Assembly (NCBI RefSeq): GCF_002067035.1
Contig: NZ_MVQB01000043.1
Span: 85,832-149,831 of the forward strand
Source: Methanoregula sp. PtaB.Bin085
GTDB taxonomy: Archaea; Halobacteriota; Methanomicrobia; Methanomicrobiales; Methanospirillaceae
Length of the DNA: 64,000 bases
Direction: 5' to 3'
This document shows, piece after piece, positions 9,488 through 18,148 of the stretch. Below the pieces are notes generated by a model that ran no database searches, had not been told where the DNA came from, and saw only the letters and a list, made by a program, of their open reading frames with translations. Position numbers and translations under genes: made by a program. The stretch's first letter is position 1. Each line of letters starts with the position of its first letter.

Positions 9488-9603
9488 ATTGTGGCACACA
9501 AATGCTTAATTGTGTATTCTTTTGCACATGGAATCCGGGTCCATTCCAAGCCTGAAATCAAATATTTTTTCCGAGCATCTGCCGTAATGTATATCGAACC
9601 ATC

Positions 9604-10404
9604 ATGGTCTTCATCTACTACAGCCAGGGTGTCGCCTCCCAGTACCAGGATTTCACCGAGCGCCTGATGTCCCACCTTGCCCTGAAGGGCACGGAGATCA
9701 CGCAGCAGGATCTCAAGGAAACCACCGCCCGGATGCATGTCAAGCACACAGACGAGCAGGGAAAACTGGACATCGCGGTCGAGAACGACAATGTCAAGGT
9801 GTCCTACACGGTCGAACGCGAGCGCAAGGAGATAACGAAGGGCGTTGCCGGGGCTGTTGCCGGGGCTGGCCTTGGCGGCCTGATCGGAAATATCCTGCGG
9901 AAGGACCAGAGCGTCGGCGATGCCCTTGCCGGTGCTCTTGGCGGGGCCGCGACCGGCGGTGCATACGGTGCATACAGCGGATGGGAGGAGTCCAAGAACG
10001 AGCGGACCGAGTTCGCCGCAGTTCTGGCACAGACGATAAAAGAGGTCGAGGACGAGCTCCAGTACATCATCCAGGGGCAGCAGGAGGCAAAGGAGGCAAT
10101 CCGGGAGAAAGGCCGGCAGAAGCTCGAGGAGGAGAATGCAAAGGCAGACGAGTACCGGGGCATGCTCGAAGACCTCTACGGGCAGGTCCTTGCCGTGCAG
10201 GAAGAGATCGGGATGGCCGGCAGCGAAGGAACGAACGTGACAAAACCGAAAGGCCGGATCGATCGTGCAGAGGCCCTGTACAAGGAAGCGCAGGCCGCAT
10301 TCGACAAGAAAGAGTTCGGCACGATAAAACCGAAGATCACCGCGGCGCAGAACATGGTCGAGAAGGCGCGGGAAGCCCTGTCAGAGGCCCAGTCGGGCTC
10401 GTGA
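9604..10404 (+). CDS. Unknown protein with glycine-zipper segment and coiled coil
   Basis: A 266-residue protein without a recognised family. Residues 1-78 are a soluble alpha/beta-looking region (MVFIYYSQGVASQYQDF). Residues 79-125 are two glycine-rich hydrophobic stretches (GVAGAVAGAGLGGLIGNIL and GALGGAATGGAYGAY) typical of glycine zippers that insert into or associate with membranes. Residues 126-230 are charged and probably coiled-coil. There is no signal peptide. A TATA-like AAATATTTTTT about 40 bases upstream implies a nearly leaderless transcript. A membrane-associated stress or scaffold role is possible but unproven. Confidence 0.75.
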   Translation: MVFIYYSQGVASQYQDFTERLMSHLALKGTEITQQDLKETTARMHVKHTDEQGKLDIAVENDNVKVSYTVERERKEITKGVAGAVAGAGLGGLIGNILRKDQSVGDALAGALGGAATGGAYGAYSGWEESKNERTEFAAVLAQTIKEVEDELQYIIQGQQEAKEAIREKGRQKLEEENAKADEYRGMLEDLYGQVLAVQEEIGMAGSEGTNVTKPKGRIDRAEALYKEAQAAFDKKEFGTIKPKITAAQNMVEKAREALSEAQSGS

Positions 10405-10590
10405 TCCCCTGCAGTACCGGTCCTGGTCCCGGCACTACCCGTTTTTTTATCGTTATCTTATTACCCTGCAGCGAGTATCTGTATACAGACGACCGGCCGG
10501 GTACGGATGGCAGCTGCCTGCAGGAAATGCCCTGCGGGGGAAAACCGGATTTTCCCTGCGCCCTCTGACGTGGAAAAACCCTCAGAAACC

Positions 10591-10619
10591 ATTTATAGTG
10601 TCAACATCAATATGTTGAC
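10591..10619 (+). promoter_or_regulatory. Promoter and perfect operator-like dyad of the Yip1-ABC operon
   Basis: A TATA-like ATTTATAG (10591-10598) is followed directly by a perfect inverted repeat, GTCAACAT (10600-10607) and ATGTTGAC (10612-10619), with a 4-base spacer. The site would cover the region between TATA box and transcription start, as expected for an archaeal repressor. The half site TCAACAT also occurs in the acs promoter dyad. Confidence 0.6.
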
Positions 10620-10670
10620 GAGTTCTCCGGCAGGACACTCATCGTTATCCAGCAGACATATGGTGTAAAA

Positions 10671-11339
10671 ATGAGTTCATCTCTCCCAGAAGTACTGACC
10701 AACCCGGATGCATTTTTCGGCAGCGTGATCGCAGAGAAAGAAAACCTGAAGACACCTGCCCTCATCGTCCTTGCGGGCGCCATTGTAGGAGCCGTCTACG
10801 GCTACCTCATGGGCGGGCTGAGTGCAAAGATGATGGCGGGCGTGATGCCCGGCATGGATGCGATTATCTCCATCTCCGCCACCCTCGGCGCCCTGATCGG
10901 GACGTTCATCTTCTGGCTCATTGCAGCCGGGATCTTTTACGGTATATCGGCCGTTTTCAGGGGGAGCGGATCCTTCAACCGTGTCCTTGAGATCGTGGGA
11001 TACGGGTATCTCCCCCAGATCATCGGTTCCCTCATAACGCTCATTGCAGCGGTCATGTATATCCCGAGGATTACTGTCCCGGCCCTCACGAAAGCCGCAC
11101 TGGAGGATCCGGCAGTCATGCAGGAAGCAACAAAAGCATTCATGCACGACCCGGCCATGATGGAGCTGACGCAGATCACGACGCTCGTCTCCATCGTCTT
11201 CATGCTCTGGAGCGCCCACATCTGGATCTTCGGCATGAAACACGCCCGCGGCCTCTCGCCGAGGGACGCGGCTGTCTGTGTCGGTGTCCCGATCGTCCTC
11301 TGGGTCCTGTACCTGACGTACAATCTCGGGGTAATGTAA
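10671..11339 (+). CDS. Yip1-domain membrane protein
   Basis: A 222-residue integral membrane protein with about five hydrophobic segments. The start SSLPEVLTNPDAFFGSVIAEKENLKTPALIVLA, with a PDxFF motif before the first helix, is typical of archaeal Yip1-family proteins. GGTG lies just before the ATG. It is the first gene of a tight four-gene operon with a secreted S-layer-like protein and an ABC exporter, so a role in the exporter or envelope is likely. The biochemical function is unknown. Confidence 0.82.
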   Translation: MSSSLPEVLTNPDAFFGSVIAEKENLKTPALIVLAGAIVGAVYGYLMGGLSAKMMAGVMPGMDAIISISATLGALIGTFIFWLIAAGIFYGISAVFRGSGSFNRVLEIVGYGYLPQIIGSLITLIAAVMYIPRITVPALTKAALEDPAVMQEATKAFMHDPAMMELTQITTLVSIVFMLWSAHIWIFGMKHARGLSPRDAAVCVGVPIVLWVLYLTYNLGVM

Positions 11340-12515
11340 ATGAAATTCAGAAAAAGCAGGACCATTGCCTTCCTCCTCGTGCTGCTCAGCCTCATGCCCG
11401 GCATGGTGCTTGCATTTATGACTCCCGAGTCGATAGTAACGGCCGGTAATGTGTACGTATCGGGAGCTGAGTTCGATCCCGGCTCGTTCTTTACCGGCGA
11501 TCGCGGGACGGTTACGGTGTACGTGACCAACGGGAATACCAACCAGAGTGTTGTGGTGAACCATGCAACCATCGGAGACCAGAATATCCGGCGCACGAGC
11601 GATCCCTACGATACCTCGGCAAATATCGGGCCGCTCCAGACCCGGCCCTTTATCTTTTCCGTGGCCACCGATGCATTCGAAGGCACGTACTACCCGACGT
11701 TCTCCCTCAGTTTCCGGGATGCGGACAGCCTCTATTACCGGGCAATGGTCAGGGTGGACAATACCCCGCTGGAACTGACCGTCCTTGACAAGCCGGATGC
11801 GTTCACGCAGGGAAAGAAACGGACCATCAACTTCCAGGTTGCCAACCCGCGGACAAACAACGTGACGAACGTCATCCTTGACGTGGCCGGCGACGGCATC
11901 TCGGCGACGCCCGGCCGGGTGTTTATCGGCAATCTCGGCAGTGGCGGGAAAATGCCGGTCAATATCTCGGTAACTCCCGAAAAGGCGGGCACCGCACTGG
12001 TGACGCTGAGCTACAATAACGGCAACAATCCCCACACAACCACCCTTGAGCTGCCGGTGCAGTTCGGCGTGGACAAGAAACAGGCCAACCCGGTCGTCAG
12101 CAACGTGCAGGTAACGAGCACCGGCGGTGTCTACTCGGTAACCGGCGATGTCAATAATGCCGGCCTCGAGACCGCCAATACCGTCATGGTCACGTCCCTT
12201 GCACCCGCGGTGCCGCAGGACCCGTACAAGACATACGTTGTCGGTGCGCTCAAGCCGGACGACTTCGGCAGCTTCGAGATCACGTTCACCGCAGAGCCTG
12301 GCAACACCAGCGTCCCCATCGAGATGTCCTACAAGGATGATGACGGGAATATCTACCGCTCGGTCCAGAACGTGAAGATCTCCTCGTCCGGAGCTGCCTC
12401 GATATCCGCGACCGGGGACAGCTCCCAGAACCTGGTGCCCGTTGCGGCGGCAGTCGTCGTCATCCTCGCCTTTGTCGGCTTCTGGATCTACCGCCTGAGA
12501 AAGAACACGAAGTGA
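11340..12515 (+). CDS. S-layer-like secreted protein with C-terminal anchor (COG1361 type)
   Basis: A 391-residue protein beginning directly after the Yip1 stop codon. It has an N-terminal signal peptide (about 1-25), a long beta-rich ectodomain of CARDB/NEW3-like repeats, and a C-terminal membrane helix, PVAAAVVVILAFVGFWIY, followed by RLRKNTK. Such proteins are often encoded next to MacB-type ABC transporters in methanogens and may be their extracytoplasmic partner, in the place of bacterial MacA. That role is inference from gene order. Confidence 0.8.
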   Translation: MKFRKSRTIAFLLVLLSLMPGMVLAFMTPESIVTAGNVYVSGAEFDPGSFFTGDRGTVTVYVTNGNTNQSVVVNHATIGDQNIRRTSDPYDTSANIGPLQTRPFIFSVATDAFEGTYYPTFSLSFRDADSLYYRAMVRVDNTPLELTVLDKPDAFTQGKKRTINFQVANPRTNNVTNVILDVAGDGISATPGRVFIGNLGSGGKMPVNISVTPEKAGTALVTLSYNNGNNPHTTTLELPVQFGVDKKQANPVVSNVQVTSTGGVYSVTGDVNNAGLETANTVMVTSLAPAVPQDPYKTYVVGALKPDDFGSFEITFTAEPGNTSVPIEMSYKDDDGNIYRSVQNVKISSSGAASISATGDSSQNLVPVAAAVVVILAFVGFWIYRLRKNTK

Positions 12516-13201
12516 CCGCACCCATGGACAACCTACCGGTCATGCAGTTCCGGGACGTGGTCAAGGTGTACCCGCTCCCGGCAGGCGATGTCGTGGCACT
12601 GGACGGCGTCTCGTTCCAGGTGGACCGGGGGGAGTTCATCTCGGTGATGGGACCCTCCGGCTCGGGCAAGTCCACGCTCCTCAACCTGATGGGGTGCCTC
12701 GATACCCCCACATCCGGCGATATCTGGATCAGCGGAAACGCGATCCGGGACATGTCCGATGCGGAGCTGACAAGCCTCCGGCGGGACCGCATCGGGTTCA
12801 TCTTCCAGTACTTCAACCTCTTCCCGCTCCTCAACATCATCGAGAACGTCACGTTCCCCATGATGCTCAAGACAGGGAAGGGGGTTGATCCCGAGCGGGG
12901 GAAGGAGGTGCTCCGGGCAGTCCAGCTGGACGACAAGCTCTTCACCCACACGCCAACCGAGCTCTCCGGGGGCCAGCAGCAGCGGGTCGCCATCGCCCGG
13001 GCCCTCATCAACAATCCCGACATCCTCCTCTGCGACGAGCCGACCGGCAACCTGGACTCGAAGACCGGCGCCGGCATCATGGAGCTGATGAGCGACCTCA
13101 ACCGCAAGGGCACGACCATCATCATGGTCACCCATGATCCGAATATCGCGAGTTACTCCAGGAGGACGATCCGGATCGCCGACGGGAGGATCGTGTCATG
13201 A
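12512..13201 (+). CDS. ABC transporter ATP-binding protein, MacB/LolD type
   Basis: A 229-residue ATPase with Walker A GPSGSGKST, Q-loop region FIFQYFNLFPLLN, signature LSGGQQQR and Walker B LLCDEPTGNLDS. The MacB/LolD branch couples ATP use to mechanical movement of substrates outside the membrane. The frame can start at GTG 12512, overlapping the upstream TGA, or at ATG 12524 (MDNLPVMQF). The stop overlaps the permease start by four bases. Confidence 0.93.
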   Translation: MTAPMDNLPVMQFRDVVKVYPLPAGDVVALDGVSFQVDRGEFISVMGPSGSGKSTLLNLMGCLDTPTSGDIWISGNAIRDMSDAELTSLRRDRIGFIFQYFNLFPLLNIIENVTFPMMLKTGKGVDPERGKEVLRAVQLDDKLFTHTPTELSGGQQQRVAIARALINNPDILLCDEPTGNLDSKTGAGIMELMSDLNRKGTTIIMVTHDPNIASYSRRTIRIADGRIVS

Positions 13202-14379
13202 GCATCTTCTGGGAGATCGCCAAGCGCAACATCCGGGTCCATTTCCTGCGTTCGGCTCTCGCCATGCTCGGCATCGTGATCGGGGTCGTTGCCATCGTAT
13301 CGATGGGAATCCTCGGGAACGCCATGGTAGCCATGGTCTCCGAGACCATCTCGTCTGTCGGGGACAGCGTCGTCGTGTACCCGTATTTCGGGAGCGCCGG
13401 GATGGGCGGGGGAAATATCGCGAACCTCAGGATCACGGACCAGCAGTTCCAGCAGATCAAACGAGTCGTCGCTCCCAACGTGGCAGTTCCGGTGCAATCG
13501 GCATCGGAACGCATGAAGATCGGCGTTGGTGGCGACGATATCATCGCCACGGTATATGGCGTAGACCCTCAGTACATCCCCGATCTCCGTTTCGACCTGG
13601 AAGCCGGCAGTAATAACAATGCCAATTCCGGGTGCATGGTGGGATCGACCTTTGCGAAGGACAACAACATCAAGGTCGGGTCCCGGATTTCCCTGGGTTC
13701 GGACGGCTCAAAGGGGACCCTCCGCGTCACCGGCATCATCAAACAACGCGGGATGAGCTTTGATATCAGCACGGACAATGCCGTTGTCGTTACCCGGGAC
13801 TGGTTTGAAAATTCCTACGACCGGAAGGACTACGACAATGTCGTCGTCAAGGTGAAACAGGGCCAGGACAGCGCAGCGATCACCACCACCATCGAGAAGC
13901 AGATGAACAAGCGGGACAAGGTGGTCATGGCGATGGACAGCAAGGTTGTCCTCGGCGCAATCAACGATATGGTGGGCCAGGTCACGCTGTTCGTTGTCGC
14001 TATCGGCGGGATATCCATGATCGTTGCCGGAGTCTCGATCTTCAACATCATGATGATGTCGGTCAGCGAGCGGATCAAGGAGATCGGTATCATGAGGAGC
14101 ATCGGGACCCAGAAGAAGGAGGTGATGAGCATGTTCGTGTACGAGGCGGTCATCATCGGCGTTGTCGGGAGCGCGATCGGCGGAGTCATGAGCCTTCTCG
14201 GGGGATATGCCATCAACGTGCTCATCTTAAAGTCGACCAAGTATCTCTTTACCATCCCGAACGCGATCTCCATTGCACAGGGTGTGGCATTCGGGATCGT
14301 GGTCTGTATCGCCTGCGGGATCTACCCGGCATGGAAGGCGGCGAACATGAATCCCATTGACGCACTCCGGCACGAGTAA
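13198..14379 (+). CDS. ABC transporter permease, MacB/FtsX type
   Basis: A 393-residue permease with one N-terminal helix (LAMLGIVIGVVAIVSMGI), a large extracytoplasmic MacB_PCD-like domain (about 45-260) and three C-terminal helices containing the conserved MMSVSERIKEIGIMRSIG. It ends with the typical AWKAANMNPIDALRHE. It forms the transporter with the preceding ATPase. The substrate may be a lipoprotein, peptide or lipid. Confidence 0.93.
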   Translation: MSIFWEIAKRNIRVHFLRSALAMLGIVIGVVAIVSMGILGNAMVAMVSETISSVGDSVVVYPYFGSAGMGGGNIANLRITDQQFQQIKRVVAPNVAVPVQSASERMKIGVGGDDIIATVYGVDPQYIPDLRFDLEAGSNNNANSGCMVGSTFAKDNNIKVGSRISLGSDGSKGTLRVTGIIKQRGMSFDISTDNAVVVTRDWFENSYDRKDYDNVVVKVKQGQDSAAITTTIEKQMNKRDKVVMAMDSKVVLGAINDMVGQVTLFVVAIGGISMIVAGVSIFNIMMMSVSERIKEIGIMRSIGTQKKEVMSMFVYEAVIIGVVGSAIGGVMSLLGGYAINVLILKSTKYLFTIPNAISIAQGVAFGIVVCIACGIYPAWKAANMNPIDALRHE

Positions 14380-14442
14380 CGGGTATCTCCTCTGCGGTAC
14401 CATCCGCGATCTTTTTTACCGGGCAGCTCCATACGGTATGCC

Positions 14443-15312
14443 ATGAACCCGGCGCCCGCCCAGGCACCCTGCGTGGATCCCGACTGGAACGAGGTCTGGA
14501 AACAGCAGCAGATCCTCCATGATTCCTCAAAAGTCCAGGAGGACAGAACCCACGACTGGAGCAAAAAGGAGAATGCCGAGCGGTACGATGCGAATGCCCG
14601 TAATGAGTATGATGAGCGGGTAAGGGCGACCATCGCGGCCCTCGGTGCAACGAAGGAGATGCGGGTGCTGGACATCGGGGCCGGGCCGGGCACCCTCGCC
14701 ATCCCCCTCGCCCCGCTCGTGAAGGAGATCACTGCTGTTGAGCCCGGCGCGGGGATGATCAGTGTCCTGAAGGCCCATGCAGAGCGCGAGGGGATCGGGA
14801 ATATCGCCTGCGTGCAGAAGCTGTGGGAGGACACCGATATCGCCCGCGACCTTGACGGCCCGTACGATATCGTGATCGCATCGCTGTCGCTCACCATGCA
14901 CGACATCCGGGAGGCGCTCCTGAAAATGGACGCCGCCTGCTCGGGTTCTGTCCACCTCTTCTGGTTCGTGGACATGCCCTTCTGGGAGCGGATGTCGGCG
15001 GACCTCCAGGAGCCCCTGCACGGCCGCAAGTACCACCCGGGGCCGAAGGCGGACTGCCTCTTCGGTGTCCTCTGCCAGACAGGCATCTATCCCGATGTCA
15101 CCATGATGACGCTGCCCAAGGAGTACCGCTTCGGGAGCCGGGAGGAGATGCTTGGGTTCTTCTGCAAACGGTTCGCGGCAAAGACGCCGGAGCAGCAGCG
15201 GATCGTGCAGGAGTATATCACGCCGCTGGTCCGGGAGCGTGACGGCGAGGTGGTCGTGTCGGGGGATTCGGTGTTTGCACATATGTGGTGGAAGAAGAAG
15301 TCATCCGAATAA
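14443..15312 (+). CDS. Class I SAM-dependent methyltransferase
   Basis: A 289-residue protein with the SAM-binding motif VLDIGAGPGTLAIPLAPLV (about 74-92), an acidic loop after strand 2 (TAVEPGAGM) and a later VIASLSLTMHDI. The N-terminus WNEVWKQQQ resembles other methanogen methyltransferases of unknown substrate. It lies 63 bases after the ABC permease, so it may be part of the same transcript, but this is not certain. Confidence 0.85.
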   Translation: MNPAPAQAPCVDPDWNEVWKQQQILHDSSKVQEDRTHDWSKKENAERYDANARNEYDERVRATIAALGATKEMRVLDIGAGPGTLAIPLAPLVKEITAVEPGAGMISVLKAHAEREGIGNIACVQKLWEDTDIARDLDGPYDIVIASLSLTMHDIREALLKMDAACSGSVHLFWFVDMPFWERMSADLQEPLHGRKYHPGPKADCLFGVLCQTGIYPDVTMMTLPKEYRFGSREEMLGFFCKRFAAKTPEQQRIVQEYITPLVRERDGEVVVSGDSVFAHMWWKKKSSE

Positions 15313-15319
15313 GACGGCA

Positions 15320-15505
15320 GCCTCTCTGACGCTCCCGGGGGCGTCGCCCGGCGGCTCCGCCCCCGCCGCTGTGGCATCCCCGGTTACGATAATGCCGTAT
15401 TACCGTACACCATACTATCCAAAATCCGTTGCAGGAAACCCGGGGCATCGCAATGCGCTCCCGCTTCCCGCACCGGGGGACAGGACGGGCGCGAGGGGGC
15501 CCGCT
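15320..15505 (+). repeat. Bipartite GC-rich intergenic repeat, copy 1
   Basis: Part A (15320-15405) contains CGCCCCCGCCGCTGTGGCA followed by a TACGATAATGCCGTATTACC-like end. Part B (about 15448-15505) begins CAATGCGC and contains a GGGGGACAGGA...GCGCGAGGGGG core. Related A-B pairs lie at 29149-29310 and, inverted, at 50476-50650; a solo B lies at 33489-33560. Both parts are strongly palindromic and always lie between genes. Confidence 0.6.
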
Positions 15506-15545
15506 ATCCAAACATCCTTTTTTCCTGCACGCCAATGATCAACGG

Positions 15546-16016
15546 ATGGATACCATTCCCGGGACCCGCATTGTACCGGTAACGCCGGCGAATTTCCCTG
15601 AACTTTTAAAGCTCATCGAGGGACTCGCCGCATACGAACACCTCGACCCGCCCGATGAAGCGGCACGCGGGCGTCTCTTTGCCGATGCATTCTCGGATCC
15701 GCCCCGGTACGAGGCGTACCTGGCAATGGCTGATGGGGTGCCGGCAGGGTACGTCACGTTCTACCACACCTACTCCAGCTTCCTTGCCCGGCCCTCGCTC
15801 TATCTCGAGGACATCTTTGTCCGGGAGGAGTTCCGGCACCGGGGCATCGGCCGCGAGCTCTTCTCGTTCTGCAGGAACATTGCCCGTGAACGCGGCTGCG
15901 GGCGGATGGACTGGCAGGTGCTCACGTGGAACGAGCCGGCCATCCGGTTCTACGAGAACGAAGGGGGGAAACGGCTGGAGTGGTATGCGTACCGGATCGG
16001 GCGGGAGGAGCTTTGA
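15546..16016 (+). CDS. GNAT-family N-acetyltransferase
   Basis: An acetyl-CoA-dependent acetyltransferase of about 156 residues. The acetyl-CoA-binding motif is VREEFRHRGIGRELF, followed by RMDWQVLTWNEPAIRFYENEGG, typical of the spermidine/diamine acetyltransferase-like group. The open frame begins at 15429, but that segment lies in the repeat element and is not GNAT-like. I therefore start at ATG 15546 (MDTIPGTRIVPV). An amine or polyamine substrate is possible but not proven. Confidence 0.85.
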   Translation: MDTIPGTRIVPVTPANFPELLKLIEGLAAYEHLDPPDEAARGRLFADAFSDPPRYEAYLAMADGVPAGYVTFYHTYSSFLARPSLYLEDIFVREEFRHRGIGRELFSFCRNIARERGCGRMDWQVLTWNEPAIRFYENEGGKRLEWYAYRIGREEL

Positions 16017-16047
16017 TCCACGTATGGGATACTCCGGATAACGACTC

Positions 16048-17454
16048 ATGACATTCCACGATCTCTTCAGGAGAACGAGTCCGGCAATCATCCGGGAGTA
16101 TGAACGGGAGCACTCCGCGCTCCCCCGGAGCCTGTCCCTGCCGGCCATAGTCCTCTTCGGTCTTGGCACGATCATCGGTGTCGGCATCTTTGTTGTCACC
16201 GGGATTGCTGCGGCAAAATATGCCGGCCCGGCGCTCGTCCTCTCCTTTGTCATTGCCGGGATCACGGCAATCCTTGTCGGCCTCTGTTATGCCGAGTTCG
16301 CTGCCATGGCGCCGATCGCCGGCAGTGCCTACTCGTACTCCTATATCACGATCGGCGAGTTTGCGGCATGGATCATCGGCTGGGACCTGATCCTCGAGTA
16401 CGTTCTTCTCATAAGCGAGGTGGCGATCGGCTGGTCTGCCTATGCTGCGGATTTCCTGAAGCTTGCCGGCGCAGACCTGCCCCCTGCATTCACGTCTGCG
16501 CCGGCAGACGGTGGCCTCGTCAACCTGCCGGCGGTCCTCCTCGTCTGTTCTGTCGGGATCCTGACCTGGTGGGGCTTAAAGGAAAGCGTGCAGGCCACGA
16601 CCGCAGCCATCGTCGTCAAAGGCCTGGTCCTCGGGATATTCTTAGTCATCGGCATCCCGCATATCAACCCGGCGAACTGGAGCCCGTTCATGCCATTCGG
16701 GATCTCCGGGATCATGCTCGGGGCTGCCATCACGTTCAACGCATTCCTCGGGTTCGATGCGATCTCGACGGCAGCAGAGGAGACAAAGGACCCGCAGAGG
16801 ACCGTTCCCTTAGGGATCATCCTGTCGGTCTCGATTGCCATCGTCCTCTATATCCTCGTCACCCTGACGCTGACCGGCATCATGCCGTATTACGAGTACA
16901 GCAGCACCGCCGCACCTGCGGTATATGCCCTCGGGTACGCAGGGGCACATTTCGGCGAGGCCCTCATCTCCGCCGGGCTGGTCGGGGGCCTCCTCGCCGG
17001 CATCATCGTGGTCTACTACGGCGCCACCCGGATCCTCTTTGCCATCTCCCGCGACGGCCTGCTGCCGCCTGTCTTCATGCGGATCAGCCCCCGCACGCAG
17101 ACGCCGGCCATGAGCATCCTCCTCATCGGCGTCGTAGCCTCGCTCATTGCCGGGTTCGTCCCCATCACGTATATTGTCGAGCTGGTCAACATCGGGACGC
17201 TCGTCGCGTTCACGATCGTTGCCGTATCGGTCATCATCCTCCGCTCCACCCGCCCGGAGATCCCGCGTCCCTTCCGCTGCCCCCTTGTCCCCTTCGTCCC
17301 GCTGGTCGCAATCGCGCTCTGCGGGTACCTCATCGTCGTCCTGCCGTTCATCACCCATGTCCGGTTTGTCGTCTGGATGGCCCTCGGGTGCATCATCTAC
17401 TTCCTCTACAGCAGGAAGCACAGCCGGATCGGGCGGGCCGGGGCTGAGGGCTGA
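16048..17454 (+). CDS. APC-superfamily amino acid permease
   Basis: A 468-residue membrane protein with about twelve helices. Helix 1 carries GLGTIIGVGIFVVTG, the substrate-binding GxGIF-type motif of APC permeases, and the loop AEETKDPQRTVPLGI is also characteristic. It probably imports a cationic or neutral amino acid by proton symport or exchange. It lies 31 bases after the GNAT gene on the same strand. Confidence 0.92.
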   Translation: MTFHDLFRRTSPAIIREYEREHSALPRSLSLPAIVLFGLGTIIGVGIFVVTGIAAAKYAGPALVLSFVIAGITAILVGLCYAEFAAMAPIAGSAYSYSYITIGEFAAWIIGWDLILEYVLLISEVAIGWSAYAADFLKLAGADLPPAFTSAPADGGLVNLPAVLLVCSVGILTWWGLKESVQATTAAIVVKGLVLGIFLVIGIPHINPANWSPFMPFGISGIMLGAAITFNAFLGFDAISTAAEETKDPQRTVPLGIILSVSIAIVLYILVTLTLTGIMPYYEYSSTAAPAVYALGYAGAHFGEALISAGLVGGLLAGIIVVYYGATRILFAISRDGLLPPVFMRISPRTQTPAMSILLIGVVASLIAGFVPITYIVELVNIGTLVAFTIVAVSVIILRSTRPEIPRPFRCPLVPFVPLVAIALCGYLIVVLPFITHVRFVVWMALGCIIYFLYSRKHSRIGRAGAEG

Positions 17455-17540
17455 GCCCCTGCCTCATGGGCTCTACCAGTCCCCGCATCCGCCAAATGGT
17501 GGCGGTGTACCCTTATACTCCTCCGGCAGATCTCCCCGTG

Positions 17541-17996
17541 TTACTTCGAGGCGTACCGCTTCACCAGCTTCAGCGCTCCCGAGTTCATGCAGTACCTTTT
17601 ACCGGTCGGAGGGGGGCCGTCGGGGAAGACGTGGCCGAGATGGGCGCCGCAGCGGGAGCAGAGGACCTCGGTCCGGACCATCCCGTGGCTGCGGTCTTCT
17701 GCAGTCCGGACATTCCGGGGGTCAACGGGGGATGAGAAGCTGGGCCACCCGGTCCCGGAATCGAACTTCGCTTTCGCATCGAAGAGGTCTGTGCCGCAGC
17801 ATGCGCAGGTGAAGATCCCGTCCTCATGGGAATCGTGGTATGCGCCGGTGAAGGCCGGTTCCGTTGCCTGCTGCCGGGCAATCTCGAAGGTCTGCTTCGG
17901 GAGAATGGCTTTCCATTCTTCCCCGGTCTTTACGATCGGTTCCACGAGCTCCACCCGCCCGGATTTTACCGAGAATATCGGAATTTTCCCCTGCAT
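17541..17996 (-). CDS. msrB: Peptide-methionine (R)-S-oxide reductase
   Basis: MsrB repairs oxidised methionine. The zinc-binding pairs CACC and CSRC, the core GTGWPSF, and the catalytic RYCMNSGAL near the C-terminus are all present. The frame can be read back to 18095, but homology and a GGAGAG ribosome binding site point to ATG 17996 (MQGKIPIFSVKSG), giving about 151 residues. It stands alone on the minus strand. Confidence 0.94.
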   Translation of the reverse strand: MQGKIPIFSVKSGRVELVEPIVKTGEEWKAILPKQTFEIARQQATEPAFTGAYHDSHEDGIFTCACCGTDLFDAKAKFDSGTGWPSFSSPVDPRNVRTAEDRSHGMVRTEVLCSRCGAHLGHVFPDGPPPTGKRYCMNSGALKLVKRYASK

Positions 17997-18148
17997 GTAT
18001 CTCTCCTGAATAACCCACGGATACGTGAGAGGATAAAACCTCGCGTCGGGGCATCGGGGGATTCTGCAATCCGGGACGAGTACTTGCCATCCCAAGCAAT
18101 ATCTGTTCCCCTGGTTTCATCCTGAGCTGATATATTTATGTCATAGAG

